37,291 bases of DNA from Pseudomonadota bacterium (GTDB lineage Bacteria > Pseudomonadota > Gammaproteobacteria > Steroidobacterales > Steroidobacteraceae). Under the pieces are notes generated by a model. The model ran no database searches. It was not told where the DNA came from and was given only the letters and a program-made list of their open reading frames with translations. The stretch is from the NCBI GenBank assembly GCA_023423935.1, contig JAFAEQ010000022.1, positions 1 to 37,291 of the forward strand, in the 5' to 3' direction. Positions 15,523 through 24,126 of the stretch are shown in pieces; position 1 is the first letter of the stretch, and each line of letters opens with the position of its first letter. Position numbers and translations under genes: made by a program.

Positions 15523-17925
15523 ATGTCACGCAGTTTTCATCGAGCTGTTGTCGGGTTGCAAAAGGTCCTCTTGCTGCTACTTGCGGCGACCCCCGCTGTT
15601 GCAGACGTTGGCGCGGTATCGATAGAGGTTGTCGATGCCGTGACGCGCCGGCCCATCGACGGCGTGACGATTACGGCCAGGTCTCGTGACGGCAAGGTGC
15701 GGTCGGCAACGACAGGTCAAGGGCGGGCACTGCTCGACAACCTGGAAGACGGTTTTTTTGAAGTGCGTGCAGAATCGGCAGGATACGTCACGGCCGTCGA
15801 GCCCGCGGTCCGAGTGCTGGAAGAACGGACAGGCCGTCTTCGCTTTGAACTGCGACCGGTAGCGGACGCGAGAGACGAGATCGTCGTTGTCGCTCGTCGT
15901 GCACGCGAGGCAGACCCCTTCGGCGCAGTGTCGAACACATTCCTCGGCCGCGACGAGTTGCGTAACGCACCCGGCAGCGGCAGCGACGTCATGCGCGCGC
16001 TGAGCGGTTTGCCAGGAGTTGTCTCCAACGGCGAGTTTGCGGCCTTCTCAGTGCGCGGTCATGGCCCCAAGAGCAACCTCATCTATGTCGATGGCTTTCC
16101 GTTCCAGCAGGTCGTGCACTTTGAGCAGACGCTGGGTGAGGAGGAAGAGATCATCAACGGGGGACGCTACTCAATCTTTGCTCCCAATGCCGTTGCCGGA
16201 GCAGAGTTCTCGCCTGGCGGCTGGAGCGCGGAGTTCGGCGGCCTCAACGGATCGCTCCTGCAATTCGATGTCGCGGACGGCGCAGCGTCACCCGTCGCCA
16301 GCCTGCGTCTCGATCTTGCCGGCGCCGAATTGCTCTATGAAGGACCGAGCGGCTTCCACGAGAACACGTCGGTGTTCCTGCAGGCGCGGCAATTCGACTT
16401 CGGCCAGTTCTTCGAAACGATTGGTGAAGAGAGCCTGGGCGCGCCGGTTTCCACGGACGTCATCCTGAAGACGCATACGCGTCTCGATGATGACGACGAG
16501 TTCGAGTTTCTCGCCATATACGCGCCTGAGGAGTACACGCGGGACATCAACCACATCCTCGCCGCTGAGAAGGAAGGCGACCCCATCGAGGACGTCACGT
16601 TGCAGAACGAAGACCAGGACCTCGTGCTCATCGGCGCCACCTGGCGGCGGATGTTCGGCAACAATGGCGAATGGACAAACCGCATCTACTACCGTGAGCG
16701 CGACCGCGTGTCATCCGAAGGCGAGAGCTTCCCGGACCTGGTGGCACCGGGTACGTCGGCTGACCTGGTCCCGGTGCGCGAGAAAGTCCTGACCGTCAAG
16801 GAGAAAGAGTCGGAGTTTGGCTGGCGCAGCGATGTGGCCTTCGCGAACCGCTTTGGGATATTCCGTGGCGGGCTGCAGCTTACGAACAACGATCTCGATT
16901 TCTCGACCGACCTGCGCGAGGACTGGATACGCTACATCTACGAGTCTGGCGATCCGCGTCCCGTGGGCGCGAACTACATTGTGTTACAGCCAGGTGAGAT
17001 CAACTCGATCTATCGCGCGAGTGAAACCAACTACGCCGCTTACGGCGAGCAGGTGTTCGACTGGGGCAACGCGAATCTGCGCGCAGGTCTTCGCTACGAT
17101 CGCAATGGCTTTGGTGACGAGAACCTCGTGTCGCCGCGATTCGGTTTCAATTATTCGATTTCACCCCGACTGAGACTGTCGGCAACGACTGGCATTTTTT
17201 ATGAGGCGCCAGGCAACCTCGCGCGTGCGGCCGACCCTGATAACTTTGATCTCGAGAGCGAAAAGCTCACGCATTTCGGCGTGGGATTCAACTACCGGCT
17301 GAGCGACAACTTGAATCTGCTCGTCGAGGCGTACTATCAAAATATAGACAACCGGCTCGTGGAAAGCAGCCGCACGAACGGTCGAATCTCGAATGAGGGT
17401 GAGGGAACCAACACGGGCGTGGACCTGGTGCTGACGCGTAAGTTCGATGAGCGGTGGTCGGCCGACTTCGTCTATTCCTGGAATCGCTACCGAGTGGACG
17501 ATAACGACGGGCGTGGCGAGTACGACTGGGACTTCAACCGCGAGCACTTCGTCTCTGTCGGCGGGCGTTGGGAAATCACCGATCGATGGCAGATCGCAGC
17601 GCGCTGGAAGTATGGTTCCGGGCAACCAACGTACCGCTACACTGCGCACGCTGACGTGCTGGCGCCGAACTCACCCGTGCGCTATTCGCAAGAAAGATTC
17701 GATTTGAATACGGAGCGCGGCGATGCATTCCATTCACTCGACGTGCGCGTCGACTATCGTCGTCCGCTCGGTCCGGTCGATCTCGTGCTGTTCGCGGACG
17801 TGTTGAACCTTTACGGCGGTCCGGCTGGGTTGCATCCCGAGTTCAACATTCTGACGGGAAAGATTATCGAGGAGGAGGAGGAAACGTTGCCGCTGCTCGG
17901 CTTGACCATCGAGTACGCCTGGTAG
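15523..17925 (+). CDS. TonB-dependent outer-membrane receptor with N-terminal carboxypeptidase-regulatory-like domain
   Basis: An 800-residue protein from ATG 15523; this start gives a signal peptide ending near PAVAD, whereas the upstream extension has none. Residues about 28-108 form a carboxypeptidase-D-regulatory-like beta-sandwich (VEVVDAVTRRPIDGVTIT...). The TonB-linked plug (about 125-255) includes LSGLPGVVSN, VRGHGPKSNLIYVDGFP and an acidic EEEE run. The rest is a 22-strand-type beta-barrel ending in Trp (EYAW). A second acidic run (EEEEE) lies near the C-terminus, in a predicted loop. The substrate is unknown; acidic loops could attract a metal or cationic ligand. A two-component pair follows 37 bp downstream, suggesting co-regulation of uptake and sensing. 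Confidence 0.9.
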   Translation: MSRSFHRAVVGLQKVLLLLLAATPAVADVGAVSIEVVDAVTRRPIDGVTITARSRDGKVRSATTGQGRALLDNLEDGFFEVRAESAGYVTAVEPAVRVLEERTGRLRFELRPVADARDEIVVVARRAREADPFGAVSNTFLGRDELRNAPGSGSDVMRALSGLPGVVSNGEFAAFSVRGHGPKSNLIYVDGFPFQQVVHFEQTLGEEEEIINGGRYSIFAPNAVAGAEFSPGGWSAEFGGLNGSLLQFDVADGAASPVASLRLDLAGAELLYEGPSGFHENTSVFLQARQFDFGQFFETIGEESLGAPVSTDVILKTHTRLDDDDEFEFLAIYAPEEYTRDINHILAAEKEGDPIEDVTLQNEDQDLVLIGATWRRMFGNNGEWTNRIYYRERDRVSSEGESFPDLVAPGTSADLVPVREKVLTVKEKESEFGWRSDVAFANRFGIFRGGLQLTNNDLDFSTDLREDWIRYIYESGDPRPVGANYIVLQPGEINSIYRASETNYAAYGEQVFDWGNANLRAGLRYDRNGFGDENLVSPRFGFNYSISPRLRLSATTGIFYEAPGNLARAADPDNFDLESEKLTHFGVGFNYRLSDNLNLLVEAYYQNIDNRLVESSRTNGRISNEGEGTNTGVDLVLTRKFDERWSADFVYSWNRYRVDDNDGRGEYDWDFNREHFVSVGGRWEITDRWQIAARWKYGSGQPTYRYTAHADVLAPNSPVRYSQERFDLNTERGDAFHSLDVRVDYRRPLGPVDLVLFADVLNLYGGPAGLHPEFNILTGKIIEEEEETLPLLGLTIEYAW

Positions 17926-17962
17926 CCGAGTCATTCGAGATAGCCCAGACCGAGATGGTCGA

Positions 17963-18628
17963 ATGAGATTGCTCATCATCGAAGATAACCAGCGTCTCTG
18001 TCAGGCCGTCGCGGAGAGCCTGCGCGTGGAAGGGTTCGCAGTCGATACAGCGGCCTCCGCGACCGAGGGGCTGCGGACTTGGCGGGCGGCCGACTACGAT
18101 GCCGTCGTACTGGATCTCATGCTTCCGGACGGCACCGGTCTTGGTGCGCTCAAGCAGATGCGCGACCGAGGTAACATGACACCGGTGCTGATTCTCACCG
18201 CGCTAGGTTCGATCGAGGATCGCGTGCGCGGTCTGGATAGCGGCGCGGACGACTATCTCGTCAAACCCTTCGCGATGCAGGAACTCATCGCTCGTCTGCG
18301 TGCGCTGTTGCGTCGTCCCGGCGCGGCACTGGGTCGCATGTTGACGCTCGGCAGTGTGAAGCTCGACACGTCTGCGCGCATCGCCACCGTCGCCGACACG
18401 CCGATCGAGCTGACACGTTCGGAGCTGATCGTGCTCGAAGCGTTGTTGCGAAATCAGGGCCGCGTGATCTCGAAAGAGCGGCTCGCCGAATGCCTGTACG
18501 ATTTCGAGCAGGAGCGCAGTGCGAATTCGGTGGAAACGCAAGTGCACAGATTGCGCAAGAAACTTGCAGCTGCGGGGGCCGATGTGTCGCTCCGGACGTT
18601 GCGAGGTCTGGGCTACCTTGCCTCCTGA
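17963..18628 (+). CDS. OmpR/PhoP-type response regulator
   Basis: A 221-residue protein. The receiver domain has E7/D8, phospho-acceptor D51 (VVLDLMLPDG), T79 and K101 (LVKPF). The winged-helix effector domain (about 128-220) has ELTRSELIVLEALLRNQG and the recognition segment SVETQVHRLRKKL, ending GLGYLAS. It lies 37 bp after the receptor gene and 10 bp before the kinase gene, so all three are probably one operon. Its sequence pattern is of the QseB/BasR/PmrA kind, commonly linked to envelope or metal responses. Confidence 0.93.
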   Translation: MRLLIIEDNQRLCQAVAESLRVEGFAVDTAASATEGLRTWRAADYDAVVLDLMLPDGTGLGALKQMRDRGNMTPVLILTALGSIEDRVRGLDSGADDYLVKPFAMQELIARLRALLRRPGAALGRMLTLGSVKLDTSARIATVADTPIELTRSELIVLEALLRNQGRVISKERLAECLYDFEQERSANSVETQVHRLRKKLAAAGADVSLRTLRGLGYLAS

Positions 18629-18638
18629 TCGCGCCTCG

Positions 18639-19985
18639 ATGCGTGCACCTTCCCTACTTCGATCGCTCGTCGTTCGACTGACCATCGTGGTCGTGCTGGC
18701 GATGAGCGTCAGTTATCTGGTGTTGTACTCAGAATTTCGCGAAGGGCTGTGGGGTCTGGAAGGTCAGAGTATTGCCATCCAAGTGCAGAACCTGCGTGCG
18801 TCGATCGTGCCGGGGACGAGCCCGCCGCGTCTCGAGTTGCCACGGTCTCTGCAAGAGTTCTATGCCCCACCGAATGCATTGAACGGCTATCAACTGCTGA
18901 GCGCAGATGGAACGGTGCTGGAGTCGGGCGGTTTCTCTGCGCCTTATCTGCCATTGCCGGTCGCTCGAGGCGGTGGGCAGGTCGTCCTGCAGCGGGAGAC
19001 GGATGCGTTGTCAGGCAACAGCATCATGGCTGCTTCGCTCTATCTCGATGATCGTCACTGGTTGCGTGTGGTGCGGAATCTCGAAGACACAGAGAGTCTG
19101 GTCGCCCAACTCATGCTCGGCGCGATGGGCGAGCTGTATTGGCCGATTGCGCTACTGCTGCTCGCCGTAGTCAGTGTCGTGGTCGTAACGGTGCTGTCAT
19201 CGCTTCGCTCCTTGCGTGCCGTCTCGCATCAGGCTTCGATGCTGTCACTGCTCCGTTTAGACGAGCGGCTGCATGACAACAACCTTCCTCGGGAACTCGT
19301 TCCGCTGGTTCAGGCAGTCAACTCCTCGCTCGATCGGCTCGAAGCGGACTATCGCGTGCAGAGGGAATTTACCGCCAACGCAGCGCACGAGCTGCGCACC
19401 CCGCTTGCGACGTTGCGAGCACGGCTCGAGTCCCGCTTTTCGGCGCAGGAGTTGGGCGATGTTGCATTCGAGATCGAACAACTCGCGCGGCTCGTAGAGC
19501 AACTGCTCTGTCTTGCGCGCCTCGATTCGCAGGAACAGTTCCAGTTTGCCGCGTTCGACGCCCACGCCGTTGCGCTGGAAGTGGCTCGGGAGCTGGCGCC
19601 TGTTGCGCTCGAATCAGAGCACTACGTGACGGCCACGACGCCCGACGCGTCCGTGCCTGCGCACGGGAATGCAACACTGACGCGCCTGGTCTTTCGCAAC
19701 CTGCTCGAGAACGCGATTCAGTACACGCCCGCCGGCACGTCGATCACGCTGTCCGCGGATGCTGCCACTGTGATCATTGCCGATGATGGGCCCGGCATCG
19801 CTGCACACACCGCAGCATCGCTGTTCGAGCGCTTCCGCCGCGGGCCCAATGCCTCGCGCGTCGGCGCGGGTTTAGGCCTCGCAATCGCAAAGTGCATCAT
19901 GGACCGACAAGGCGGACGCCTGTCGCTCGACACGAATGCGGCTCGCGGAGCGCGCTTCGTGATGGAGTTTTCAGGACCTATGTAA
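18639..19985 (+). CDS. Sensor histidine kinase, partner of the preceding regulator
   Basis: A 448-residue kinase counted from ATG 18639; a TTG at 18618 overlapping the regulator gene is an alternative, and no strong ribosome-binding site marks either. There is a transmembrane helix at about 9-31, a periplasmic sensor of about 130 residues resembling the 2CSK-type N-terminal domain, and a second helix at about 164-188. The HisKA domain carries His 250 (NAAHELRTPLATL) and the ATPase domain has NLLENAIQY, DDGPGI and GAGLGLAIAK. The short periplasmic domain fits sensing of a metal or envelope ligand. The adjacent receptor may be both target and signal source (inference). Confidence 0.92.
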   Translation: MRAPSLLRSLVVRLTIVVVLAMSVSYLVLYSEFREGLWGLEGQSIAIQVQNLRASIVPGTSPPRLELPRSLQEFYAPPNALNGYQLLSADGTVLESGGFSAPYLPLPVARGGGQVVLQRETDALSGNSIMAASLYLDDRHWLRVVRNLEDTESLVAQLMLGAMGELYWPIALLLLAVVSVVVVTVLSSLRSLRAVSHQASMLSLLRLDERLHDNNLPRELVPLVQAVNSSLDRLEADYRVQREFTANAAHELRTPLATLRARLESRFSAQELGDVAFEIEQLARLVEQLLCLARLDSQEQFQFAAFDAHAVALEVARELAPVALESEHYVTATTPDASVPAHGNATLTRLVFRNLLENAIQYTPAGTSITLSADAATVIIADDGPGIAAHTAASLFERFRRGPNASRVGAGLGLAIAKCIMDRQGGRLSLDTNAARGARFVMEFSGPM

Positions 19986-20280
19986 GTTTCACCCGCCGAG
20001 AGTGGACATCCGCCAAGCTGCGTCCAGCCAAAATCAAGGCATCAATTGCCATGCACGTTTCAGGATTAGGGAAGCTGTGATTTATCGACTTCCCTGACCT
20101 TCGCAAGTCTGCAACGGGTTGAAATGCTTCGGTGGACGAAGCAACTATGGCAGCGAATGGCGAATAGATCAGAGATTCCTTAGAACCGCGTCGATCGTGG
20201 GCGAAGGCCGCGCAGCCCGCATCGCCCCGCATAGGGCTTGCGATAGCGCAGCACGGCGCGGCCTTCAGGCGACACAACGG
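19986..20280. other. Convergent intergenic spacer
   Basis: About 295 bp between the converging kinase gene and the dehydrogenase remnant. A 7-bp inverted pair AGGGAAG/CTTCCCT at 20068-20095 with a 14-base loop is too weak to call a terminator. Nothing else was seen. Confidence 0.4.
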
Positions 20281-20822
20281 TCAGAGCCGGGCGCCGCCCG
20301 TCGCGTCGATGACCTGCCCCGTAGTCCAGCGTGCCTCATTCGAAGCGAGGAAAGCGATGACGTCAGCCACATCGGCAGGTTGACCCAATCGCGAGAACAC
20401 CGACATGGCCTCCGCGCCGGCACGTGCCTCCGGAACCTTCAGCCACGTGTTCATGTCAGTCTCAGTCACACCGGGCATGACCGTATTCACTGTGATGCCA
20501 CGAAGACCGAACTCAGGAGCAAGTGCCAGCGTCAAGGTTTCGATGGCACCTTTCGACGCGGCATAGGCCGGATGCGTGGGAGCCGCGACACGCGTAAACC
20601 CGGTCGAAACGTTGATGATTCTTCCATTGTTGCGAATGTGCTCGGCAACCGCCTGGATCAGGAAGAAGGGTGCCTTGAAATTTACCGTCATGATTTCGTC
20701 GAAGGCGGACTCGCTCGTCTGCGCGAGGGAGATCGCAGGTGCGATGCCGGCGTTGTTGACCAGAATGTCGAGCCGGGACTCACCCGTGACAGCGACCGCG
20801 GCTGTCTTGAACTGCTCCCAGA
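20281..20822 (-). pseudogene. Short-chain dehydrogenase/reductase lacking its N-terminal cofactor motif
   Basis: The frame encodes the SDR core from LDILVNNAG onward, with the catalytic YxxxK (YAASKGA), PG(V)TETD, and a normal C-terminus ending DATGGARL. The N-terminal Rossmann strand with TGxxxGIG is missing. Upstream of about residue WEQFKTA the frame reads into AraC-type sensor DNA in another reading frame. Without the dinucleotide-binding loop the product should be inactive. Any longer frame reaching 21072 is therefore a chance extension. The loss is explained by a deletion that joined this gene to the AraC-type gene. Confidence 0.75.
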
Positions 20823-21352
20823 TACACTGCAAGGCTTTGCGCGATGCCCTGGACAAACAGTGAGCTTGCCCGTCGAGGTGCTTGTAACTCCGTGCGCAGC
20901 GGCTCCAGCAGCGCCGACAACACACGGTCTCGCCGACCCGAGACGTCGCGTAATGCAATATTGAAATCCTTTCCGAAGAGCTCACCGGCGGCGCGATTGA
21001 GCAGCGGCAGCCCCAGGTACAGATGCATGACCTCGAAGGGCGCTGTCTCCGCCGCCGTCCAGCGAAGCTCATAGGGCATCTGTGTATTCGTCAGGAAGAA
21101 GTCACCGGCTGTGACGCGATTGCCTTGCCAATCACCGTTGATCTCGCGCTCTTCCACTACCGCCGAGCCCGATAGCACCCAGACAATCAGCGGCTCTGGA
21201 ACCGCCGGAATCAGCAGGACATCTTGGGCCTGGCGACGTGTGAAAATCTGAACCAGCAGATCTTTCCACGGTTCGCCAAGGCCGGCTGCCAGCAATGTTC
21301 CCGGAATGCGCTCGCCCATGGCCTCGGCGGAACTCAATATCGAATCGCTCAT
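20780..21352 (-). pseudogene. AraC-family regulator truncated before its DNA-binding domain
   Basis: From ATG 21352, with a perfect AGGAGG seven bases upstream, the frame gives the cupin-like N-terminal sensor of AraC regulators: LLVQIFTRRQAQDVLLIPA, then an acidic/aromatic ligand region and LFVQGIAQSLAVYL. That last segment normally leads into two helix-turn-helix motifs. Here it is followed by about a dozen unrelated residues read from the dehydrogenase gene, and a stop at 20780. The start signals are intact, so a sensor-only product might still be made, but it cannot bind DNA. Confidence 0.75.
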
Positions 21353-22182
21353 CGCGATACCTCCTATGCCCCGCGTTGGATAACTCGTCATCGAAGATGG
21401 GGCACGGTGCATTGTCATGAAGATCTGCGCAATGCAATCCGGTGAATGGCGCGATCACCGTGCTTGGTGCGACGACGCTCTCTCCTGCGCCGAACAGCGG
21501 GCACGACCGGCAGTCGACGCAGTCGAAAATGAACTCGCGCTTCAGGCAACGGCGAACAAGTATCTCAGGTCAGCGATTCGTCGCACGCAAGCGGGCAAGC
21601 GGAATGCTTAACTACAAGGCCGCGGCTGAAACGATCATCAAGACTACTCGCATCGCAAGCAGTGGGTGATCAATCGGTTGGTTCAACGTGCCGGCATCTC
21701 TCGATCGAGATCTGCACCTATGCGCTGACTTCTATCACTATCAGGAGGTACGGGCACCACGGTTTCCTACTGTCTGCAGGCGCTTCCCAATCGCAGCCAG
21801 ACCCAACGCGCCAACAACTAAGAGCGAAAATCTGAGCATCGATTGAATGCCTGCACAGGGGTGAGCTGTTTCTCGTGCATGACGGAAGCACGAGAGCACG
21901 CACCAACCAGAAAGCCCAAAGCGCGTCCTTAGAAGCACAGATGCATCGACACGAAGACGAGCGATCACTGAGCCTCGAGCTGTTCGTGAGCAGCGACTTG
22001 AGCGTGTAGACCAACGGGCCTGACCCACCGTTCGGGTTGTCGGCAGCGCTCCTTTGAGCGACGGCCCCGTAGTACGGCGTGGCCTGCAACGAGGCCCGCG
22101 TATTGCGCGCTTGGGTATGGCAGCTTCGGAAGCTTTAGCTGCTCACATATATATGGGTGAGCGGCCAGAGGAGGGACAGGTG
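21353..22182. other. Gene-poor region holding one dispersed repeat copy
   Basis: About 830 bp with no convincing gene. The right part (about 21890-22045) is a diverged copy of a sequence also present at 36998-37160. The left part shows nothing recognisable. Confidence 0.4.
21890..22045. repeat. Dispersed repeat, copy A
   Basis: This aligns with 36998-37160 in the same orientation. Shared blocks include ACGCACCA.CC, AAAGCGCGTC, GACGAGCGATC, ACTTGAGCGT, AGACCA.CGGG and GGTTGTC.GCAG. Both copies have open frames on the minus strand with a related peptide (PLV.TLKS ... D/KDAL.A.W.VRAL). The frames differ in length and composition, so repeat DNA with residual coding potential is the safer call. 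Confidence 0.6.
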
Positions 22183-22588
22183 GAATGGTCTGTCAAAATC
22201 AACCTGACTGCAGGCGACAATGAAGTCAGCGTCGCCGTGAAGGACAAGACCGGCGAGATCACCGAGGACGTGGCGAAGTCTACGATCTCGTATGTCGAGG
22301 TCCCCTCAGCCTTCGATCTCGATACGATGAACGGTCGCCTCGTCGATCGCAGCTATACGCTGACATCGAGTGGCGAAGTGAGCCATCTCGTGCAGCACAA
22401 CTACCTTACCGGAGAGCAGGAAGTCTTCGATTGGCCACCCGGATCTCCAACCGGAGGGTGCTTCCGAGCGGCTGAGAACCAGTATGTCTATGTAAACGCA
22501 CGTCCTGCCGGCGTGCGCGAGCTGCGCAGGTACGACTTCAACACGCGTCGATCGCGAAACCGGCGAAGTCGTCATCATCTCGAAGTGA
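22183..22588 (+). pseudogene. Frameshifted fragment of an Ig-like/beta-propeller surface protein
   Basis: The plus frame reads WSVKINLTAGDNEVSVAVKD, an Ig-like strand pattern (W...I.L..G.N.V.V...D), then YVEVPSAFDLDTMNG and LTGEQEVFDW, as in propeller repeats of large exported proteins. Near 22543 the sense switches frame to VDRETGEVVIISK followed by a stop at 22588. The piece lacks a start, a signal peptide and most of the expected repeats, so it looks like a remnant of a much larger gene. The family assignment is by pattern only. Confidence 0.45.
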
Positions 22589-22720
22589 TGGGCGCGGAGA
22601 AGATTCGCGCTAGAGCCGAACGCTTTCTGATGGACCCTCGCCTACGCGAGGTGACTCCTCCGATGGGAGAATTCGCAGCTGGGATTGGCTCTGGAGAACG
22701 CGCGATCGATTGAAGCGCTC

Positions 22721-22752
22721 GACGGAGAGAACCCGGATGAGCTCTCTCCGTC
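22721..22752 (-). terminator. Possible terminator hairpin downstream of the secreted coiled-coil gene
   Basis: A perfect 10-bp stem GACGGAGAGA/TCTCTCCGTC with a 12-base loop lies 22 bp past the stop codon of the minus-strand gene. There is no T-tract, so it may stabilise the 3' end and not terminate on its own. Confidence 0.45.
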
Positions 22753-22774
22753 ACGCAATGAGTCAGCGGTTTCG

Positions 22775-23635
22775 CTAATAGCGATACGTGACGCGGCAGC
22801 CGAACACGCCGAGATTTCCCAAGATGCTGTCGAACGCCGTGGATCCATCGCTGTAGTAAAACAGGCGAAGGAAGTAGAGGCGTGTGTTGTTGTCGACGAA
22901 CCGCGCGCTCATGTTGGTCGAGGTCGTGGCTCCAACCACCTCGACGGCCGTGGCATTGTCGACCCCGCTCGAGTTGTTAGTGGTGGCGAGGTAGGAGGTG
23001 CCGGAGCTCTGCGTCAGATCGAACGTCCGGGCGTTGTTGGCCACGAGTTCTGCATAGATGCGCATGTTTCCCGGCTTTGTGTCGGTGACGCGGCAGGTGA
23101 CGCCGGAAAGCTCGGCTCCCTGAGGCAATTGCAGTTGCGCAATCGCCCGGCAATGGTTGATCTGAGTACCAGTGAAGAATCCCATGCTCTGGAACGTATG
23201 CGATGGTCGGTACTCGCATCCGTCGGTTTGACCGCCTTCTCCCACGAATGCCCAGGGTGAGACCTGGTAAGCGCCTTCGCTTTCTCGCCACTGCTCGCAA
23301 GTGACGGAGCCATCGGCGCCGATCGACGTGACGGCCATGCCTGGCATGCAGCTGCCGGTGATTCGATTCTGCTTGCTGTTCTCCAACGAACCGACGCTGG
23401 ACTCCACAGCGGCGAGGCCTGAGTCCACAGCAGCAAGGTCCGACTCCACGGCGCCGAGTCGCGCATCCGTGTCGTTCACCGCACTCTTGAGCGCATCGAA
23501 GTTCGCATTCACTTCGCTCGCCCGCGCCGGCGATCCAGAAGTGAACGAAGTAAGCTCGCCCACGGGGCTCGCCATGCCAGCTCCGCTTGCCAGGGCGGCC
23601 AACAGTCCGCTGCAAGCCAGCGCACTCAATCTCAT
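22775..23635 (-). CDS. Secreted protein with N-terminal coiled coil, unknown function
   Basis: A 286-residue protein; GAGG lies eight bases before the ATG. A signal peptide ends near GAGMAS (about residue 23). Residues about 38-88 form heptad-like repeats (DARLGAVESDLAAVDSGLAAVESS), predicting an oligomeric coiled coil as in fibre-like proteins. The following 190 residues are beta-rich with several Cys (about six) that could form disulfides in the periplasm or outside the cell. I do not recognise the C-terminal domain. It follows a small poly-Gly lipoprotein gene by 28 bp, so both are likely one transcript. Confidence 0.82.
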   Translation of the reverse strand: MRLSALACSGLLAALASGAGMASPVGELTSFTSGSPARASEVNANFDALKSAVNDTDARLGAVESDLAAVDSGLAAVESSVGSLENSKQNRITGSCMPGMAVTSIGADGSVTCEQWRESEGAYQVSPWAFVGEGGQTDGCEYRPSHTFQSMGFFTGTQINHCRAIAQLQLPQGAELSGVTCRVTDTKPGNMRIYAELVANNARTFDLTQSSGTSYLATTNNSSGVDNATAVEVVGATTSTNMSARFVDNNTRLYFLRLFYYSDGSTAFDSILGNLGVFGCRVTYRY

Positions 23636-23663
23636 AGTGTTTGCCTCAATAGATAATGAAAAG

Positions 23664-23846
23664 TCAGGACCAGTTGTCCTGGTCCCACTTCAGGCTGTCC
23701 CAGTTGCTGCTGGAGCCGTTGGGAGTCGATGGATTGCCAGAGGTCGGTGTGCTGCTCTTTCCGCCGCCGCCACCGCCTCCCCCGCCACAGGCAGCCGTCA
23801 TTGCCATGACGAGCGCTAATCCGACAACACGCAATAACTTGTTCAC
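23664..23846 (-). CDS. Small poly-glycine lipoprotein
   Basis: Sixty residues from GTG 23846. A lipoprotein signal with lipobox TAAC (Cys 20) is followed by nine consecutive Gly, a Ser/Thr/Pro/Asn linker and a C-terminus rich in Trp and Asp (NWDSLKWDQDNWS). The Gly run after the lipid Cys is a known linker type of outer-membrane lipoproteins. The short tail has no catalytic features. The ORF could start further upstream, but only this start gives a signal sequence. It precedes the secreted coiled-coil gene and may anchor or partner it. A run of G/C in the Gly tract could make the gene phase-variable through slippage (inference). Confidence 0.7.
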   Translation of the reverse strand: MNKLLRVVGLALVMAMTAACGGGGGGGGGKSSTPTSGNPSTPNGSSSNWDSLKWDQDNWS

Positions 23847-24126
23847 CGATGCGAGTTCCTGACGACATGGGCCGTGCCGATGCTCGTATCCCCCGGCGCA
23901 TCGTGTATTGAATGAATCGGACAACGACATCGCGTGCCCCATGCGCCTGCCGGGCACCGCGGCGTTCGGCAACTTGAACTGAGAACTGCGTCTCACCGAC
24001 GGAGATTGGCGCGCCTGTACATTTCGATGCGTTGGTATCTCACCGCGCAGTTCAATGAAGAAGAACAGCTGCCGCGCCTGGCCTGTGATGCTTGCCTGAT
24101 GATTCCGCCTAACTGTCTGTCCCCTC

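Noticed and set aside
20068..20095. Terminator after the second kinase gene
   Set aside because: Only a 7-bp stem with a 14-base loop and no T-run; too weak to call.
20119..20964. A 281-codon plus-strand frame opposite the dehydrogenase remnant
   Set aside because: The minus strand carries clear SDR and AraC motifs, while the plus frame has no family resemblance.
21718..22089. A 123-codon minus-strand gene over repeat copy A
   Set aside because: The peptide resembles that of repeat copy B only in part, with many Cys/Ser/Arg residues and no start signal; more likely repeat DNA than a gene.
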